Shown here: positions 11,733 to 26,000 of the stretch, piece by piece
Numbering within the stretch: position 1 is the stretch's first letter
Layout of the letters: every line of letters begins with the position of its first letter
DNA from: Eleginops maclovinus
Lineage: Eukaryota; Chordata; Actinopteri; Perciformes; Eleginopidae
Length of the DNA stretch: 64,000 nucleotides
Assembly: GCF_036324505.1 (NCBI RefSeq)
Contig: NC_086365.1
Span: 3,778,655-3,842,654, forward strand
Reading direction: 5' to 3'
Notes under the pieces: generated by a model
Told to the model about the DNA's origin: nothing
The model's input: only the letters and a program-made list of their open reading frames with translations
Database searches by the model: none
Program-made: the position numbers and the translations under genes

Positions 11733-12360
11733 TACACACAATATGAAGGGATCAGCTCAGAGTTTGATGTGATGACAGACTAAATATTTGATTAAGAGAA
11801 TCGTCAGCTGAATCTTTGTTACTCTTCCCTGGTATTTCTCTAAACAGATTTCATCTAGTGTTATTATCTTTTGGCAGAACCAACATGTTTCCAATAAAAC
11901 AGGCCTGTTCTCTCCAGTGGGGAACCTGTTGCCATGACAACCACCAAAGAAAATATCTCCATCCTTCATGTGAAAGCAGAGGGACATCATCAGCGCCCTT
12001 TGTGTGTGATTTACTCCGGTTCACACATGGACGCGTGGGTGACTGCGTGTGCACACATTGTTTTGTTCCATTCACTCATGTCTCTTTCTGGCCGTGTCCT
12101 GCTGCTCTACTCCCTATACGCCCACTCGCCACCTGGTGCACCAAATGCATGCTGGGATCTCCCAATTGGACAGATTGAACAGACAATCAGCTCACAGTGC
12201 GTTTAGTATGTGTGTGTCTGCAAAACATGCCAAAATGGTTTTAAAATATGGGCTTGGAGGAGGCTTCTTATTCTGCAAGTAGGAGTCCTGGGTAAGAGTA
12301 TCCTACATGGTGTTCCTGTGTCTGCGGCAGGCTGTCACTCCAATCAGGTGCCACTGTTTG

Positions 12361-12363
<3 letters not shown>
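11733..12363. other. Non-coding stretch, no gene recognised
   Basis: Several overlapping short open frames on both strands; none shows a recognisable motif. Confidence 0.45.

Positions 12364-12452
<89 letters not shown>
12362..12452. repeat. (GT)n microsatellite, about 90 bp
   Basis: Some 45 uninterrupted GT units. The Cys/Val and His/Thr open frames over it are repeat artefacts. Confidence 0.97.
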
Positions 12453-12454
<2 letters not shown>

Positions 12455-12545
12455 CTCACTCTGCTGTGACCCTGGCTCTAGCAGGATGTGTCTAATGAGA
12501 GCTATAAATATCCCAGAACAGACCTGGCTGGCAAGACTGCAACCT

Positions 12546-12548
<3 letters not shown>

Positions 12549-12583
<35 letters not shown>
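12549..12583. repeat. (CA)n microsatellite
   Basis: About 17 CA units, roughly 100 bp after the (GT)n tract and of opposite sense, so the two could pair in single-stranded DNA. Confidence 0.95.
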
Positions 12584-12586
<3 letters not shown>

Positions 12587-13126
12587 CACTTACTCCCATT
12601 GCTCCTCCCTCCTAGGATGACAAGAATGAAAAGGGGATTGAGAGAGGGGGGAGGGGTGGAGAGAGGGAGAAACAAATAAATTATGGACAAAGCTCCTCAG
12701 CACAGTCAGGCGCAGACCCCCCCGCCAACTCTCCCACCAAACTCTGCCCGCATGCCTTCCAGCTACTACATTATGAGTCACGGCTGCTGGTGTGGGAATC
12801 AAAAACAACCCTGTCAATAAATGTGATAGTAAAAGCAAATGAAAGAGGAAGAGAAAAGATGGGAAAGAAAATCCAGGCTGTTCATATATAGTGTAAACCC
12901 AGGACTTCCAACACACACTTCCAAAGCGGCTCAGTCTAATTATGATTTAGGGACTTTGCTCTCTGCAGGTGGTTGTTGTTGAGCTGTGGTTACAAACAAG
13001 CAGCAGGGGATCTGGCTGAAATGTTTTAGAACCTCCAATCTAACTGAGTCTGTCACCTTCAGCAGCACTTTTCTGATCTCCAAAGAAAACAGAAGGATTA
13101 AGTCTTCCTTTATGGTTTGAGAAAAT
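12584..13126. other. Non-coding stretch before the LINE
   Basis: No coding motif. The LINE 5' truncation point should lie in or just after this region (about 13120-13160). Confidence 0.4.
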
Positions 13127-14602
13127 ATGAAGTATTATCAGGAGGGTTATGTTAAAAACACATTTTATGCACGCTTTGAGAAGCCCCCGGCTGTGGAGGC
13201 ACAAAAGGCCCAGGATCCCTGCTCACTGGTTTTAACCAGTGCAGATGTGTGTAGATCTCTGAAAAGGATCAACGCACACAGGGCTCCAGGACCTGATGGC
13301 ATCCCTGGCCGTGCTCTCAAGGTGTGTGCAGTTCAGCTGGCAGATGTGTTCACAGACATTTTCAATAGGTCACTGCTCCAGTCTGTAGTCCCCACATGTT
13401 TTAAAGAGTCCATCATTGTCCCTGTCCCCAAAAAGACAAAACCCATCTGCCTCAATGACTACCGCCCAGTTGCACTCACCTCCATCATCATGAAGTGCTT
13501 TGAGCGGTTAGTCAAAACTTTTATCACCTCCTCCCTCCCTGACTCACTGGACCCCCTGCAGTTTGCCTACAGAGCAAACAGGTCCACGGATGATACCATC
13601 TCCCTCACCCTCCACACTGCCCTCTCCCACCTGGACCAGAGGAACACTTATGTGAGAATGCTGTTCATTGACTACAGTTCAGCATTCAACACCATTGTGC
13701 CCTCCAAGCTCATCATTAAGCTCAGGGACCTTGGGCTCAACAGCGCCCTCTGTGACTGGATCATGAGCTTCCTGACGGGCAGATCCCAGGCAGTGCGGAT
13801 GGGGAACATCACATCCTCCACCTTGATCCTCAACACCGGAGCCCCTCAGGGTTGTGTGCTCAGCCCTCTCCTCTACTCCCTGTTCACGCACGACTGCGTG
13901 GCCACACACAGCTCCAACACCATCATCAAGTTTGCTGACGACACGACCGTCATCGGCCTGATCACAGACGGCGACGAGACGGCGTACAGAGAGGAGGTCA
14001 GAGCCCTGACATCTTGGTGCCAGGACAACAACCTCCATCTCAACGTCAGCAAAACAAAGGAGCTGATTGTGGACTACAGGAAGAGGCAGAGAGAGGCACA
14101 CACACCCATCACCATCGACGGGACTCCTGTGGAGAGAGTCAGCAGCTTCAGGTTCCTCGGGGTAAACATCAGTGAGGACCTGACATGGACACATCACACC
14201 AGGGTCATATCCAAGACGGCTCGACAGCGGCTCCGCAGGCTGCGGAAGTTCAACATGGACTCCAGGATACTCTGCAACTTCTACAGGTGCACCATCGAGA
14301 GTATCCTGACTGGCTGCATCACCGCCTGGTATGGCAGTTGCACCGCCCTCAACCGTAAGACTCTACAGAGGGTGGTGAAAACTGCTCAGCACATCACCAG
14401 GACGGAGCTGCCATCCATGGAGGACCTCTACACCCAGCGGTGTAGGAAGAAGGCCGGTAGGATATTAAAGGACCCCAATCACCCCAGCAACAGTCTGTTC
14501 TGTCTGCTGCCGTCTGGCAGATGGTACCGCAGCATCCGGACCAAGACCACCAGACTCAGAGACAGTTTTATACCACAGGCTATAAGACTACTGAACTCCT
14601 GA
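13127..14602 (+). CDS. LINE ORF2 fragment: reverse transcriptase and C-terminal region, 491 aa
   Basis: The frame is open for 491 codons. The reverse-transcriptase blocks appear in order: [13 protein letters not shown] (about 53-65), [10 protein letters not shown] (about 111-120), [11 protein letters not shown] with the first catalytic Asp (179-189), [19 protein letters not shown] (238-256) and the catalytic FADD box (269-272, a YADD variant usual in this clade). After the thumb come [13 protein letters not shown], the [16 protein letters not shown] segment and a C-terminal [20 protein letters not shown] motif. The ATG used by the frame is probably not a native start: the element continues in frame from a lost N-terminal endonuclease. 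The lack of stops suggests a recent insertion. Confidence 0.9.
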   Translation: MKYYQEGYVKNTFYARFEKPPAVEAQKAQDPCSLVLTSADVCRSLKRINAHRAPGPDGIPGRALKVCAVQLADVFTDIFNRSLLQSVVPTCFKESIIVPVPKKTKPICLNDYRPVALTSIIMKCFERLVKTFITSSLPDSLDPLQFAYRANRSTDDTISLTLHTALSHLDQRNTYVRMLFIDYSSAFNTIVPSKLIIKLRDLGLNSALCDWIMSFLTGRSQAVRMGNITSSTLILNTGAPQGCVLSPLLYSLFTHDCVATHSSNTIIKFADDTTVIGLITDGDETAYREEVRALTSWCQDNNLHLNVSKTKELIVDYRKRQREAHTPITIDGTPVERVSSFRFLGVNISEDLTWTHHTRVISKTARQRLRRLRKFNMDSRILCNFYRCTIESILTGCITAWYGSCTALNRKTLQRVVKTAQHITRTELPSMEDLYTQRCRKKAGRILKDPNHPSNSLFCLLPSGRWYRSIRTKTTRLRDSFIPQAIRLLNS

Positions 14603-14636
14603 GCTCTGTGAATGTCTACTCACATCTGTTTATAGT

Positions 14637-14674
<38 letters not shown>

Positions 14675-15029
14675 CACATCTGCCATACACATCTGTTTAT
14701 AGTACACATATATATATATTATACATATCTGCCATATACATCTGCTATACATAATATATGCATCTGTCCATACCTCCTCATTCAACAGAGTAAAGTGTTT
14801 AAATACTTTCAATGTATTCCACATATGTATATATTTCACATCCTCAAATCTTTATTGTTGTTATTGTAAATATTCTTCTCTCTTTTTGCACAATTTTATT
14901 TATCTTATTTGCACCATGTATGTTGAGTTGTTGGAGGAGCACGTGACATAAGATTTTCATTGCCAACATATACGTTGTATCTGCTGTGCATATGACCAAT
15001 AAAACCTTGAAACCTTGAAACCTTGAAAT
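14603..15029 (+). other. 3' untranslated region and tail of the LINE
   Basis: AT-rich, with TA tracts and duplicated catctgccat/catctgttta motifs, ending in four imperfect CCTTGAAA units. Confidence 0.8.
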
Positions 15030-18000
15030 GTTGTGTATAGGAGAATACAGTTTAAAGCACACATAATTTTATTGGCTTACATGAGCAAATGTTGATTCTG
15101 CCATGGTGACAGGTTCAAAGGTCTGTAAATTCAACTTGCATGTCACACATTTTATGACTTTACACTTCCTAATAAGCAGATAGAAAGTAAAAGGCAGGAT
15201 TACTCCTTTGGCTGCAAACTTATATACATCACGCTTGTACTCATTTCAAAGAGACTTCGATGCCATTAAAATTAGCTAGTTATTTTGTACAAGAGGGGTG
15301 GACGTGACTATGGTTCCAGGGTGGCTTTACACCAAGTTACTGTTACTTTTCTGGTTATGTTGTACATGTCTTTCGCAGCTGAGATGCACCTTTAAGTCTG
15401 TAACTGCATTGACACGAAAACTAGGTCACTTAAATAAATAATTGCACCTTGAATTTAGAGAGAAAAATCTTGTGGTTTCAGCTGTTTAACCATTCTGCAA
15501 ACTCATGCCATGTATACAAGGCGAACTTCCACTTCAAACATGGCAATATATTTCATTACATAGTTGCATGAAGTGACTTTGTGTTACGGTGAAAAGCTTT
15601 TCGTCCTGAAAACGGACAACAAAAATGTGCACTTAAGCAGTTCTAGTTCAATGGTGTCTTAGTTGGCCAGCTATCCAAAACTGAAAGGGTCCACAGAATC
15701 CATCGACAATACACGCTACATGACAAGGCCTTTAAACCGTTAGAACTTGGTTAGAAAAACCGCATGCATTAGGGATGAAATAAATGAATCCTGGAAGTGA
15801 TCAGGGTGCATGTTTTGTAGTAAAGTGGCTGTGTGGTTTAATCTGCGAGACTGAATAGAGACTCTTATTGTTACTGCAAAAGGCCTTTTACAGTAACAGA
15901 ATATCATACCACTCTGGCGATAGATTAAAACACTGGAGGTGGCTAGGCTTTTAATGTCAAGTTTGAGTGTCTTTTGCTTTTGTACTGTCTTTTTCCAGTG
16001 AAATTGAATATTCAAGTGGTGCACAGTTACTAAAGAAACTTAAATCAAATCCAATGCATTTGATTGGATCGCTCTAAGTGGCTTATAGTGTATCAAGATA
16101 CGAAGCTCCAGAGGATTGTAGGCTCCCAACCACCTACTTCCTCTCTTGTTAGATCTCCCCATACCTTATCTGTTAGTTCCTACGACCCACATACGGTGCA
16201 GTGAAGTTTTATATAGCTAGGCGAGCTAGTAGCTTAAAGTCTCATTTGATTGGAGGACTTTTCGTCATCAAACTAGCAAGAGATTAACGAACAATTATGG
16301 ACAGGATTAAAACTGGGGGAATGTATTTTTCATTTCGCTGGGTCTCAAGCTTGGATTGAGATACCCTGCCTGTGCCAATTAAAGAAAAAGAATGAAGATA
16401 GCCAATTTTCACTCTCTGATTTAGAGTGCTGTGCATTGATTTGTCAGTACAAATCTTAGACAAATGGCTGGACTTGTGTGTCAGGGGCTGCATTTTGTCA
16501 TCTTCCTTCCAATTACCAATGCTTTTAACCAAATTGATTTTTTCTTTCTGTCTGCCCTAAGGAAGGTCATACAGCACCTCAATCGAATTAGCAATTCTCA
16601 TTCCTTATACTCAGCGTCAGCCTCCAGCTGGTGCTAGGCCAGGTCGTTTATTCAGATACACTGAGTGCTGGTACAGGGGGGGTGGGGGTGGGGTCACCTT
16701 GGTCCAGAAAGAGCATTGATTGGTCCAGAAGCAATCTCTCAGCTGCTACTGTGTCACTTCCAACTCTTCTCTCTGTTCTTTTCCTGTAGTGACTCATCTT
16801 ACTCTTTTTGCCAGCTGTATCTTACTTGCTGAGGAAGTGATAAAAGGTCAAACTTTCCAGACATTTGGACCTCAGTAGTTACGCAAGATAGGCGGTGGAT
16901 TAAGCCTGCCAAAGTATTAAAGTGTCAAAAATCAATGAAAAAGCTTGACCCCAAGAGTAGTCACGAGTTACACACAGTTTTCTTATAAAAGATTTAGTAA
17001 ACCAACCGAAACAAGCTGTCATCACTTCTGAAGTGGCTATGTCTAACTCTCTTGTTAGCAGACAGTTGTTGACTTACACATAAAGCATACATTAACATTC
17101 ATTTGGGGTTTTGTTTGTGTCACACCTGATGAATTTGGGTTGAGTATTCACTCTTTTTTGGCTCAGGTTTAGCCACTACCAACTGTTGAGGGAAATATGT
17201 CTGGTGTATGTTTTGCTATGTTTATCTGCTAATGCTAATTAATCATTCTTTGGTTTGGAGCTAGCGTTTATTACTACTGCCCGCTGCATTGGGAAACACT
17301 GCCAATGAGAGAACATTGAGTGTGAACCATACATCAAAGTTGGGAGTTATGGACCTAAAACTGTTAGTTTATAGACACTGTAGAAACTGTGTGAAGCTGC
17401 GGGGATCTGCACATTCTGCATTCATCACTATGGCCATCTGTTTCACATTGCACAAACACATTTCAGCCATTGGGAACATCAAAGGATTGAGTGTATTTGT
17501 GTGTCTGCTATGTATATTAATTCTTTCATTCGCCCCCTCCTAGTTTGAATCATTACTAGGATAACAATCTGCTAAATCAGCTCCTTTCCAAGTGGCCAAA
17601 GTTGACCTGCAGCTCCTAAATCTCATATATTTAAGTCAATTCAAATGGACCACATGGGCCATCTCCAAATTACCCCTCCATTCTTTGGAAATCATCCCAG
17701 AAGCTTTCTGCTTCCCCCCCTGTTGGCTATATGATACATTATGGATTGGATGGGGTGGGGGGGGGGGAGAGCTATATAACTGAGAGCAGATGATAGCTCC
17801 TTTCTTCCTCATCGTTATTTATACTTATTTCACATCTTTTGCTTTACATCTTTGAGAATAAAAACACATTTTTCCAACAAAAGAACCTTCATTTGTCAGA
17901 CAGAGACACAGAAAACATTAGCCTGTGACCCATCCGGAATTTAACAACAAGAACACTGAAGTGAGTTCTCATTGTTTGTATGTGATTCCCATGGACCAAT

Positions 18001-21000
18001 CAATAGTTTAAACATCTGTTGGTCACCTTTTTGTAAAACATAAATGATCAAGATGTTTGAAGCAGACTGTAAGCTGTAAGCTACACAGACAGCTTCACTC
18101 CATCCCTTGGATTTCAAACACAGGCTTTGACTAGCTCTCCTTCTACTAACAGAATAATCAAAGTAGAAAGTGCGCACAGATGGATTTAGCAGAGTAGCTC
18201 TCAGTGTCTGTTTCAGTGCCACTAACTCTCTCCATTCACTAATTGAAACATTCCTGTGCAACGCTGACCTCCCACACGTCCTCCTTTATTATTTCTCCAT
18301 AATGGCAACATTTGGGAGGGGGTTACAGTGAAGGGCCAATCCCACAGCTTTTAGGAGTGCAGCCCCATATCCTAATTGGCCCAGTGGGTTCTGCTGCTGT
18401 GTGTAATGAGAGCTGACGTTGGGCACCGGTGGGGAAACTGTTTTCGTTTGCAGATCCCAGCGGCTTCTCGTTAGGTTTGTGTCTCCCCCTCTTTCTTCTC
18501 TGTACATATACAGGATGTCAGAGAACTCAGGCAAGGCCAGTGCCTGTGTGTGAGGCTACATGTGTGTGAATATGAAAATGGTAGGAGTACAGTCCCGTAT
18601 CAACAGAGGAAATGAAATATAGATGGGGCATGCAAATTAAAAGACAGAAAGGTCATTTATTTGCTGTAATCTGTGACAGACAAAGGTTGTAATATTGCAC
18701 CACATGCATTTTTATGTACATTTTGTAAATATGCTCATATAAATGCTGTTTGACATCCTCTTTAATGGATACAAATTGTGTCAAATAATGGTTAAATTGC
18801 CATTATGGGTTTTCTTTGCAGCGTTTTTGGCACTGCCGGTTTGAAAAGGCATCAACTGTACTGCTACCAACTTGACATGCAGTGCAGTATATTTGTCTAT
18901 TTTGCACAATAATCTACCTAAGAAGATAAGACAATATTTCAACTTTTTGCATTCTCGCATGCGTGCCACCCCATTGCAGATGTTAACAAAGCTGTCTTAC
19001 TTGTTCGATTGGATTCCATTGAGGGTTAAAGGACTGTACGCTGGTGACATTGACATTCTGTATGTAAATACTGATTGTATTCAAGAAGCGCTGGGAGGGT
19101 GAAATTTGAAGAAAACCCTTGGTCAGTTATACAGAATGTCCATATGTGAAGGGAATACAGTTTAAATACAGCATGCATGAATACAGTACATATATATTCA
19201 TAAACTACTTGGACCTGATCGATAAAATGGAAACCATTAACACTCAGGAGCTGAGTTATCGAGCTTAAAGGCGTAGACAGTGAATCTGCTATGTTATAGA
19301 ACAGTTTTAAATACCACAAGCACAAACTGAAAATGTATGTTAGGAAGAGTTAGGATGTCTCCAATGACACCGGTACAGCAGGCTGAGCAAATTTAACTGC
19401 AAGCGGTTCGGAATCAGTTCCACTTTAGAATAAGAGAATTGGAACTTCGGGAAAATCCATTAGCTCCCTGCCAAACCCCATTTGTTTTAAAACAGGAATC
19501 TCCGCGTGAGCAACCCGATGCAGACTTGGAGTTTATGTGTCTATGTGTGACCGCAACAAAACACCATCCAGCTCCAGTTAGTGGCCAACATAAAGTGGGA
19601 TTACACTATTGATCAGTTGCATAGCCGTCCTTCATACTGCCTCAGTGTGCGCTGAGCGGCTGACACTTAATAGCGCAGCAGCACATCTGAACCCCTCGCT
19701 AAAAGGCAAGGGGCCACATTAGGCTGCATAATATACTGATATGGCCATGATGGGGAGTATCACATGGCATTGACTTGATTAGTGCGCTTTTAAGTACATT
19801 TCATGTTTCTCAAATGTAATGAATGTTTATGATTTTTCACCATGATAGCTCTTTGACACTCACACCAGACTGAAATGTATCACTAACCCTTTAAAGTATT
19901 ACCAGGAACCTTTCTACAGATATTAAAATCCCTGTGGGTTGAACACCACTGTCCCTTTTCTCATCATGTTGCCAGGCTAGCATTAGCTCAAAGTCCTTCC
20001 TGATAGGGCAGCTGTAACCTCTTTTACTCTTATCTTTATGTAAGCTAGCCATGGTGCTAAAAAACACAGAGTTCATAAGTGTAAAGGGGACGCGTATGTT
20101 ACGTACAATGCACTATACATGAGACTATACAGCACATACTGTATATACAAAACATAACACCAAGTTCTTGTTATAAACCAGACTGATGATACATTGAGTT
20201 TCCCCCGCAATTAAAGTTTAAATCAGTGGGATTACTATATGTCACAATAGTATGATAAGGAGTGAATAAACTGAGGGTGTTTAACACTCATGGAGCAATT
20301 ATTAAATAGACATTCACAATAAAATCCAATGTTTTGAATTTCTGCTGGCATCACTGGCAGGGCCAAAGGCTGTATTTTTAGAGTTCAAATGCATCAGGCT
20401 CAGTTGATTTGCTTATAAAAGCATAAATGAATCCTGCAATCTATTAAGGTTCAAGTTGTATCTAAAACGAGAAGAATTGCCACTAAGTGCACCATTGTTG
20501 CTACGGTAAGCAAATAAAAGCAAGCCTTAGCCAGACAGTGGCTTAGTCTTTCATTACAGACTTAAAGGAGGTGATCTGGCCGTCCAAAATAGTGTTTACA
20601 GTTGTTCTGCTGGCCAGTCACCACTTACTGCAGAGCACGAGTCTCCCTGAGACTGCAGCTCTCCCTATGTATCACATCTGTGACAAGAAGTAACTGAGAA
20701 AATGAAACATAAGTTGATTGATAATTATTTTGTCCTCGACACAGTTCATGTTTCTCTGTCCGTATAGAAACAAGTTATTCGACCTTGGTGCTTGGGCGGA
20801 CTACGATAAACTGTCGTCTGTTTTCTTATACTCTCTTCATCAGCTGTCTTAAGAGATGACCCTCTTCATACTTCTCTGTATGCAAACAGGAAGGTTGTAT
20901 TGTCAGAGAGAAACCCTAACATGACCATCTGATGTCCTTATCTCTGCAAGAAAGGAAATAGGTCATGTCTTTCCGATGGAATGTCTGAATACAGGCTTTT

Positions 21001-22038
21001 CAAGGAGCAGTAGGGGGGGAAAAGTCTCAGAGCGGGTTAAGGCAGAGGCTGTGTCACTATGGTGTCTCGTGGGACAAAAATGGCTAATTAAACCATATAC
21101 TTCTAGCTTATTAAACGTAAAAATCCCATGACAGGTTCATGTGATTCAGGTTCTTGAGCTGAGCTGTTTTCTGTGGAAAGGCGAGAAACACTCATCCGTG
21201 TCCAGAGTTTCTAAAATAAGCTTTAATAGTGCAGGGGGATGTTGATGAGAGAGAGACAGCGTTTCTTAATCCCTCTCTAGTTTGAACGTTTGCTACTTTG
21301 TATGGGTACATTGCTTTAGTGCCAGAAATAGACATATGACATAGACTTGGCAAGCAGAGGAAATGTGAGGCACGTCTGCTCTCAGACTACCACACGTCTG
21401 GGCTGCAACTTTTAAGTAACGTAACATAAAGCGAGATATAAACAAACATGCGAGTACATTTCTGGAGTCTAGAAACTCGGCCATGTTATAAAAGAAACTA
21501 ACAGCAGATCAGTTGAGCTAATACTTCAAATCCATTCAGTAATTTAGCAAATTTCACCTATAACACGGAAAAACTACACAGATAAGATGTACATTTGTCT
21601 CAGTGAGGGAATGAAGGAATTAAACTCTTCAGCCATGTCAGCAGCTCTGTGATGCTTTATTCCTGCATGCTACTACGTGACACTGCTGATATCACAGATA
21701 AGAACCAGGCAACTTTCTGGAGATCCTTGAGGTTTCCTAAAGTTATCAGCATTCATTTTATAGGGAACAAAGTGTTAGGCTCACGTGGAGCGGCAAGACT
21801 GAAGCCAGAATACAAATACTGAGACAGGGATTGAGTTTAGAACAGGCCAATTAATTACTGGAGGTGTGCAGCGGGCAGAGCGAGGCGACGAGGAAGACGG
21901 CTGGAAGAAGCATTTAACAAAAATGGCAACAGCATAGGCCTACTTTTGAACTTTTAGGCACCTTGTATAATCAAATGAGACAATAAAACATGGTGACAAC
22001 AACCGATAGCAAATAAAGAGTACAACAAAAACTCCCCA
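15030..22038. other. Seven-kilobase stretch without recognisable genes
   Basis: Open frames are all below about 110 codons and show no family motif. Simple sequence is limited to a G-rich patch at 16675-16695 and 17749-17768. The region looks like ordinary single-copy intergenic DNA; conserved non-coding elements cannot be judged without alignment. Confidence 0.5.
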
Positions 22039-22430
22039 TGTGACAAGCGGCCAACAGGATCCAGCCCCCCGCTACCAACCAATGAGAGCACGAGAGCGGA
22101 GCGCGTCTGATTTTGAAGTTGTTTATTGTATGGTCGGAAAGGGATGGTTCTATAAAACATGTTTGTATTGTGAAATCGAGCTCTCTTTTGTTCCGGACCG
22201 CCAGACAGTAACTACTGATGAGCTCCACTCAGTCAGCGGCCTGTGGACGCGTGTACCGGGCTATTGAGCCACAGCTGTGAAACTTTTGTAAAACCTACTG
22301 CTGCATCTTTTATTAAATACTCCTTTTAAAACTTACAAGAGGAGGTTTGTTTTCTTTCGTTTGAATCGACTCCTGGGCTTCAAATAAAAGAACATTTCCA
22401 ACACTAGATATTTGTGTTTTGACAGCTACA
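22039..22430 (+). mobile_element. Possible solitary or 5' LTR
   Basis: The segment begins TGTGACAAGC and ends GACAGCTACA (TG..CA), contains a TATA-like tctataaaac (about 22150) and an AATAAA (about 22384), and is followed four bases on by tggtgctgcgtcatgac, which could be a primer-binding site starting TGG. It is GC-richer than its surroundings. No partner LTR or pol motif was found, so this stays tentative. Confidence 0.3.
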
Positions 22431-22800
22431 TTACTGGTGCTGCGTCATGACATCACCGTTTACTTCGCTGATTTTCTCCCCAACTCTGCTCACAACAGCA
22501 GCCGGGGACTGCGTCGGGTCGATGGTCGTGACTCGTGTTGCTTTTGTCATACGAAGCCAGATTGAATTAAAGAACTGCTTCTCAAACCTTATCCTTTTCT
22601 CCAGAGTGCCGTGGTTCATTGTTTATTCATTACTCTGCAGTGCTGCTCGTCCACCGACGTTTAGTCTGCCGGTACGGCAGCGGCCGCTGGAAAGTATTCA
22701 CTGTCTGACTGTCACACGAGCAGTTGATGCATACCCCCCATCCCCATCAGTGTATGTGGTTCAGTCTGAATTGACGCTGTTTGGCATCACAACGCTGTTA
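22431..22800. other. GC-rich segment of unknown nature following the LTR-like block
   Basis: A plus frame of 118 codons (22447-22803) and an opposing shorter one are open, but neither shows a recognisable motif. It may be retroelement leader sequence. Confidence 0.25.
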
Positions 22801-22959
22801 TGAAAGTGTGTCTGGTATAAAATGGGTGATGTAAGCATAGCAGCCGAAGGTAGTCTGACTACCTTGACTACTTGTTGCTATCTTATTGTGGCATAAACCG
22901 GCAACAACAGCTCAGCACATTTTACCTGTGAAGAACCAGAGCTTAATCAGGCTCTAGCC

Positions 22960-23065
22960 TTCGGGGGGTTACATTATAGTTGCTTTTGTAACATCCGTTA
23001 TTGAAACATGACCGGTCAGTTTCGACACTTGACCGGCAAGAAAAAATCCTAGCGGAAACCCTGGT
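22960..23065 (-). mobile_element. Terminal fragment of a hAT-type element
   Basis: On the minus strand the sequence starts cagggtttccgctaggattt and proceeds through ctggtcaagtgtcgaaac-like sequence, resembling the CAGGGTTTCC ends of common fish hAT elements. No second terminus was identified. Confidence 0.35.
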
Positions 23066-26000
23066 ACATCTATAATGAAATATCGTTAAGAATCCATAAA
23101 TATCTTAATATTGAAATTTTTATAGTTGATACTTTCCTGAGCATCCTGTCATACTGTTTTTTCAGTAAGGGAGCTGTCTGATTTAGGGAATATTGCACTA
23201 CGGATGTTTTTATTTATGATTCGGTTAATCATTCCCTGAAGGCGGTAATGTTCCTTTACAGTAACAAAGGATTAATTCCAGGAAGAAGCCCATTAAAACA
23301 CATCCCTAATCCTTCCGCAAGCTATCTCACCACACCAGATAAGACAAATCGAGGACTTGATCATAAAAACAGCTGCGTGAAGCTGAAGGGTCCGGCGGGA
23401 TCATGGGGCCTGGGAGACAGCTGCTGACAGATCTTTAAAATGCGATGCCCCAGAAAAACAGGCCATGCAGACGGGGCTGTGGCAGGCAGAGGGTTTCAAT
23501 GATGACATTACCCAGCAGCAGCAATATTCCTCACCACTGAACAAACAATGTGTGCACCCACACAAAGGGAAGGCATAGAAATGGGCCCCTTTTGTACGCA
23601 CATCTGCACTACATTTGTCTCCTGTTTCAAATGATAATTTAGCAAAAAAAAACCTTAAAAACCAGCAGAACCACATGTAACATCTGGGATTCAAATTCAA
23701 AAGAAACCACAGTCAAGTTATTTTAGTTTTCCTTCTTTTATTTGATACTAGTGTTTGCCTTTTATATGGATATGGTTGTTATCGTTTTTTTGTTTTTTTT
23801 AACTTATTCATCCTTCAGTTTAATCCAGGAGGCACATACAATCTGTTACTTCCATTTTTAACTGCATTTCTGGTTTATTTTTAACATGCTCAGGAAGGGT
23901 TCTTTAAATCAGAAGACATGAATGAGCACGGGAGGTAACAGTACCAGCAACGCCTTCAAGAAGTTTTTTTCAAAGTATCAAATTCAGTCTGTCAAAGCAG
24001 AGAAAGCACATTTACATCTGTTGTTTAAAATAACAAAGCTTGACAAAACATCAAATATTTAAATATGTAAGAAAAGTTGAGCCCTCCTGACTGATATTAA
24101 TTAAAAGTGAGTCAAACCGTCTTTACAAATTATTATTTGTACTTGCCTCAACCAAATTTACGGTATAACCACAACTAACATTGTTTAAATTATTTATCTG
24201 AGATTGTGTAATTCAAAAAAATACTGTATCAATATTCACACTGGTTGATTTAAGTCAGTAGAATCATTTGGAAATGCTATCGGCTTTAACTTGTTTCTTC
24301 TGCCTAAAATTCAGTCATTTAATCAGATTAAAATAAATGCAAAAAATGTGTTTGCATCAACTGTTTGACCCACTTTAGCTTAATTTGTGACACAGCATGA
24401 GCCCAGTTGAAGATATGATTTAAAAACTTTGAACAATAACAATCTCCACATCACGACTCTGCTGTGTTAAACCACCAACAGCCGCTAGAAGACGTTTTCA
24501 TCATGACGTGAAGGAAGGCTACGGAACGGATCAATCGACACGAACACAATGGCAAGTCTCATAGTGGTAATCACGTCAGAGATCAGCTGGTAGTGTAGCT
24601 GCGGCTGGAATCAAACATGTGACCTCTCCATGAACAGACACGAACAAATTGATCTCCCTGTGGCCACACATACCACAGTTTAAGAAATGTGTACAGACAA
24701 ATGGACAATACTGCCATTGTGTCCGTGCCTTCTCGGTCTGTCCAGTTCAACCTTATTTTCACAGACCTCATGGCAGCTTTAAAGAAACAGTTTGACAAAG
24801 ATTTTTACATCTGTACGCGTAATATGAAGCAACAGCAAGCAGCCAGTTAGATGTATTTATGACTGTATCTTTATTTGTTTTAAACTGAATCCCTATATCG
24901 GAAGGATTGATCATGGCTCCCAATGTGATATTAGCTTGGCGGTTTCACTGTAAAAAAACAGCCGTGAAATAATAAATAAAATCTGTGTTTTTTCTTGTGG
25001 AGCCTGCATGAACATTTGTTTAAAAATACGTTGTCATGTTTTAATGTAATTTCCAAGTAAAACTAGCCTTTTTCAATCCTTCAATAAGCTAAGCTAACTG
25101 GCTGCTAACTTCATGTTTGACATACAGCAGTGGTACAAACCTTCCTCAGCACGTAAAAGTGCACCCCTCCTCCCCCCAAAAAATCACTTTCTGTACACTT
25201 CCTGAATTTGCAATGCAACAATATCTGATAAAACACAACAATGAAACTGTCAAGAACATAGTGGCATGTGCAACCTCTTGGTAAGGAACATTCATTTGGA
25301 ATGTAAAACAAACAGCTGATATTCTGCCCTCCATGGTGAGATTGCTCCTCCATGCTAAATCAACAAGAGAAACTATCAAATTAATGACGACCCTTCAGCG
25401 TTTTAAACATAGACCTTCAAGTCACATGACAGATTCAACTCCCTTTTGGTAAGAAAACTCAGTGGATGGAATAAGGGCTCAACTCAGAGCGTAATGGGAA
25501 TAGATACAAAAATATGTGTACAAAAAGCCTGTACACATTTAAAAATCCTCATGCCCAATTACAAATCACACTCTGTCCAGAGTCAGTCCTTCACAATACT
25601 GGGCAGGAGAGAGGAAACAAAAAGGTGCAAATAAGAAACACAACAATAGCTAAAAGTGTTGATCAAGTTTGGAAGAACCACATGCTGCATTTGGACCCGA
25701 GATTATTAGCTTTTTAAAACTTTTTTGACTTGGTCCAGCAGTATGTAATTCTTTTTAAGTTATTTGATGTAGAGTTAATATCAACGATTGTTCAAAATAA
25801 AACAAAACATTTAAGAGCCTGGTCAGCGTCGAAATATCTTTCACTTAGATGATCCTTTTTGCGTTACTATATCTCAAAAGGCACTGGACCTTTTGCAGCT
25901 TAACAGACAAGGAGTCAAAGACCAGCATAAATCACTAAACTATCGACATGTCCCGTACCGTGAGGAGTATTTTCAAGGATTGTAGTACCTTCCATGCACT

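Larger units (their letters stand above)
13127..15029 (+). mobile_element. CR1/L2/Rex1-like LINE, 5' truncated, open RT frame and complete 3' end
   Basis: A non-LTR retrotransposon copies its RNA by target-primed reverse transcription. The copy comprises the frame at 13127-14602, a 3' untranslated region with (TA)n tracts, and a terminus of aataaaaccttgaaacctt repeats ending near 15029. The endonuclease domain expected upstream is absent, so it is a typical 5'-truncated insertion. An inverted, shorter copy of the same tail is at 138-603. Confidence 0.85.

Noticed and set aside
12210..12620. 136-codon frame with long Cys-Val and His-Thr stretches
   Set aside because: It is produced by the (GT)n and (CA)n microsatellites.
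13679..14197. 172-codon minus-strand frame opposite the LINE
   Set aside because: Shadow of the reverse-transcriptase frame on the other strand; no motif of its own.
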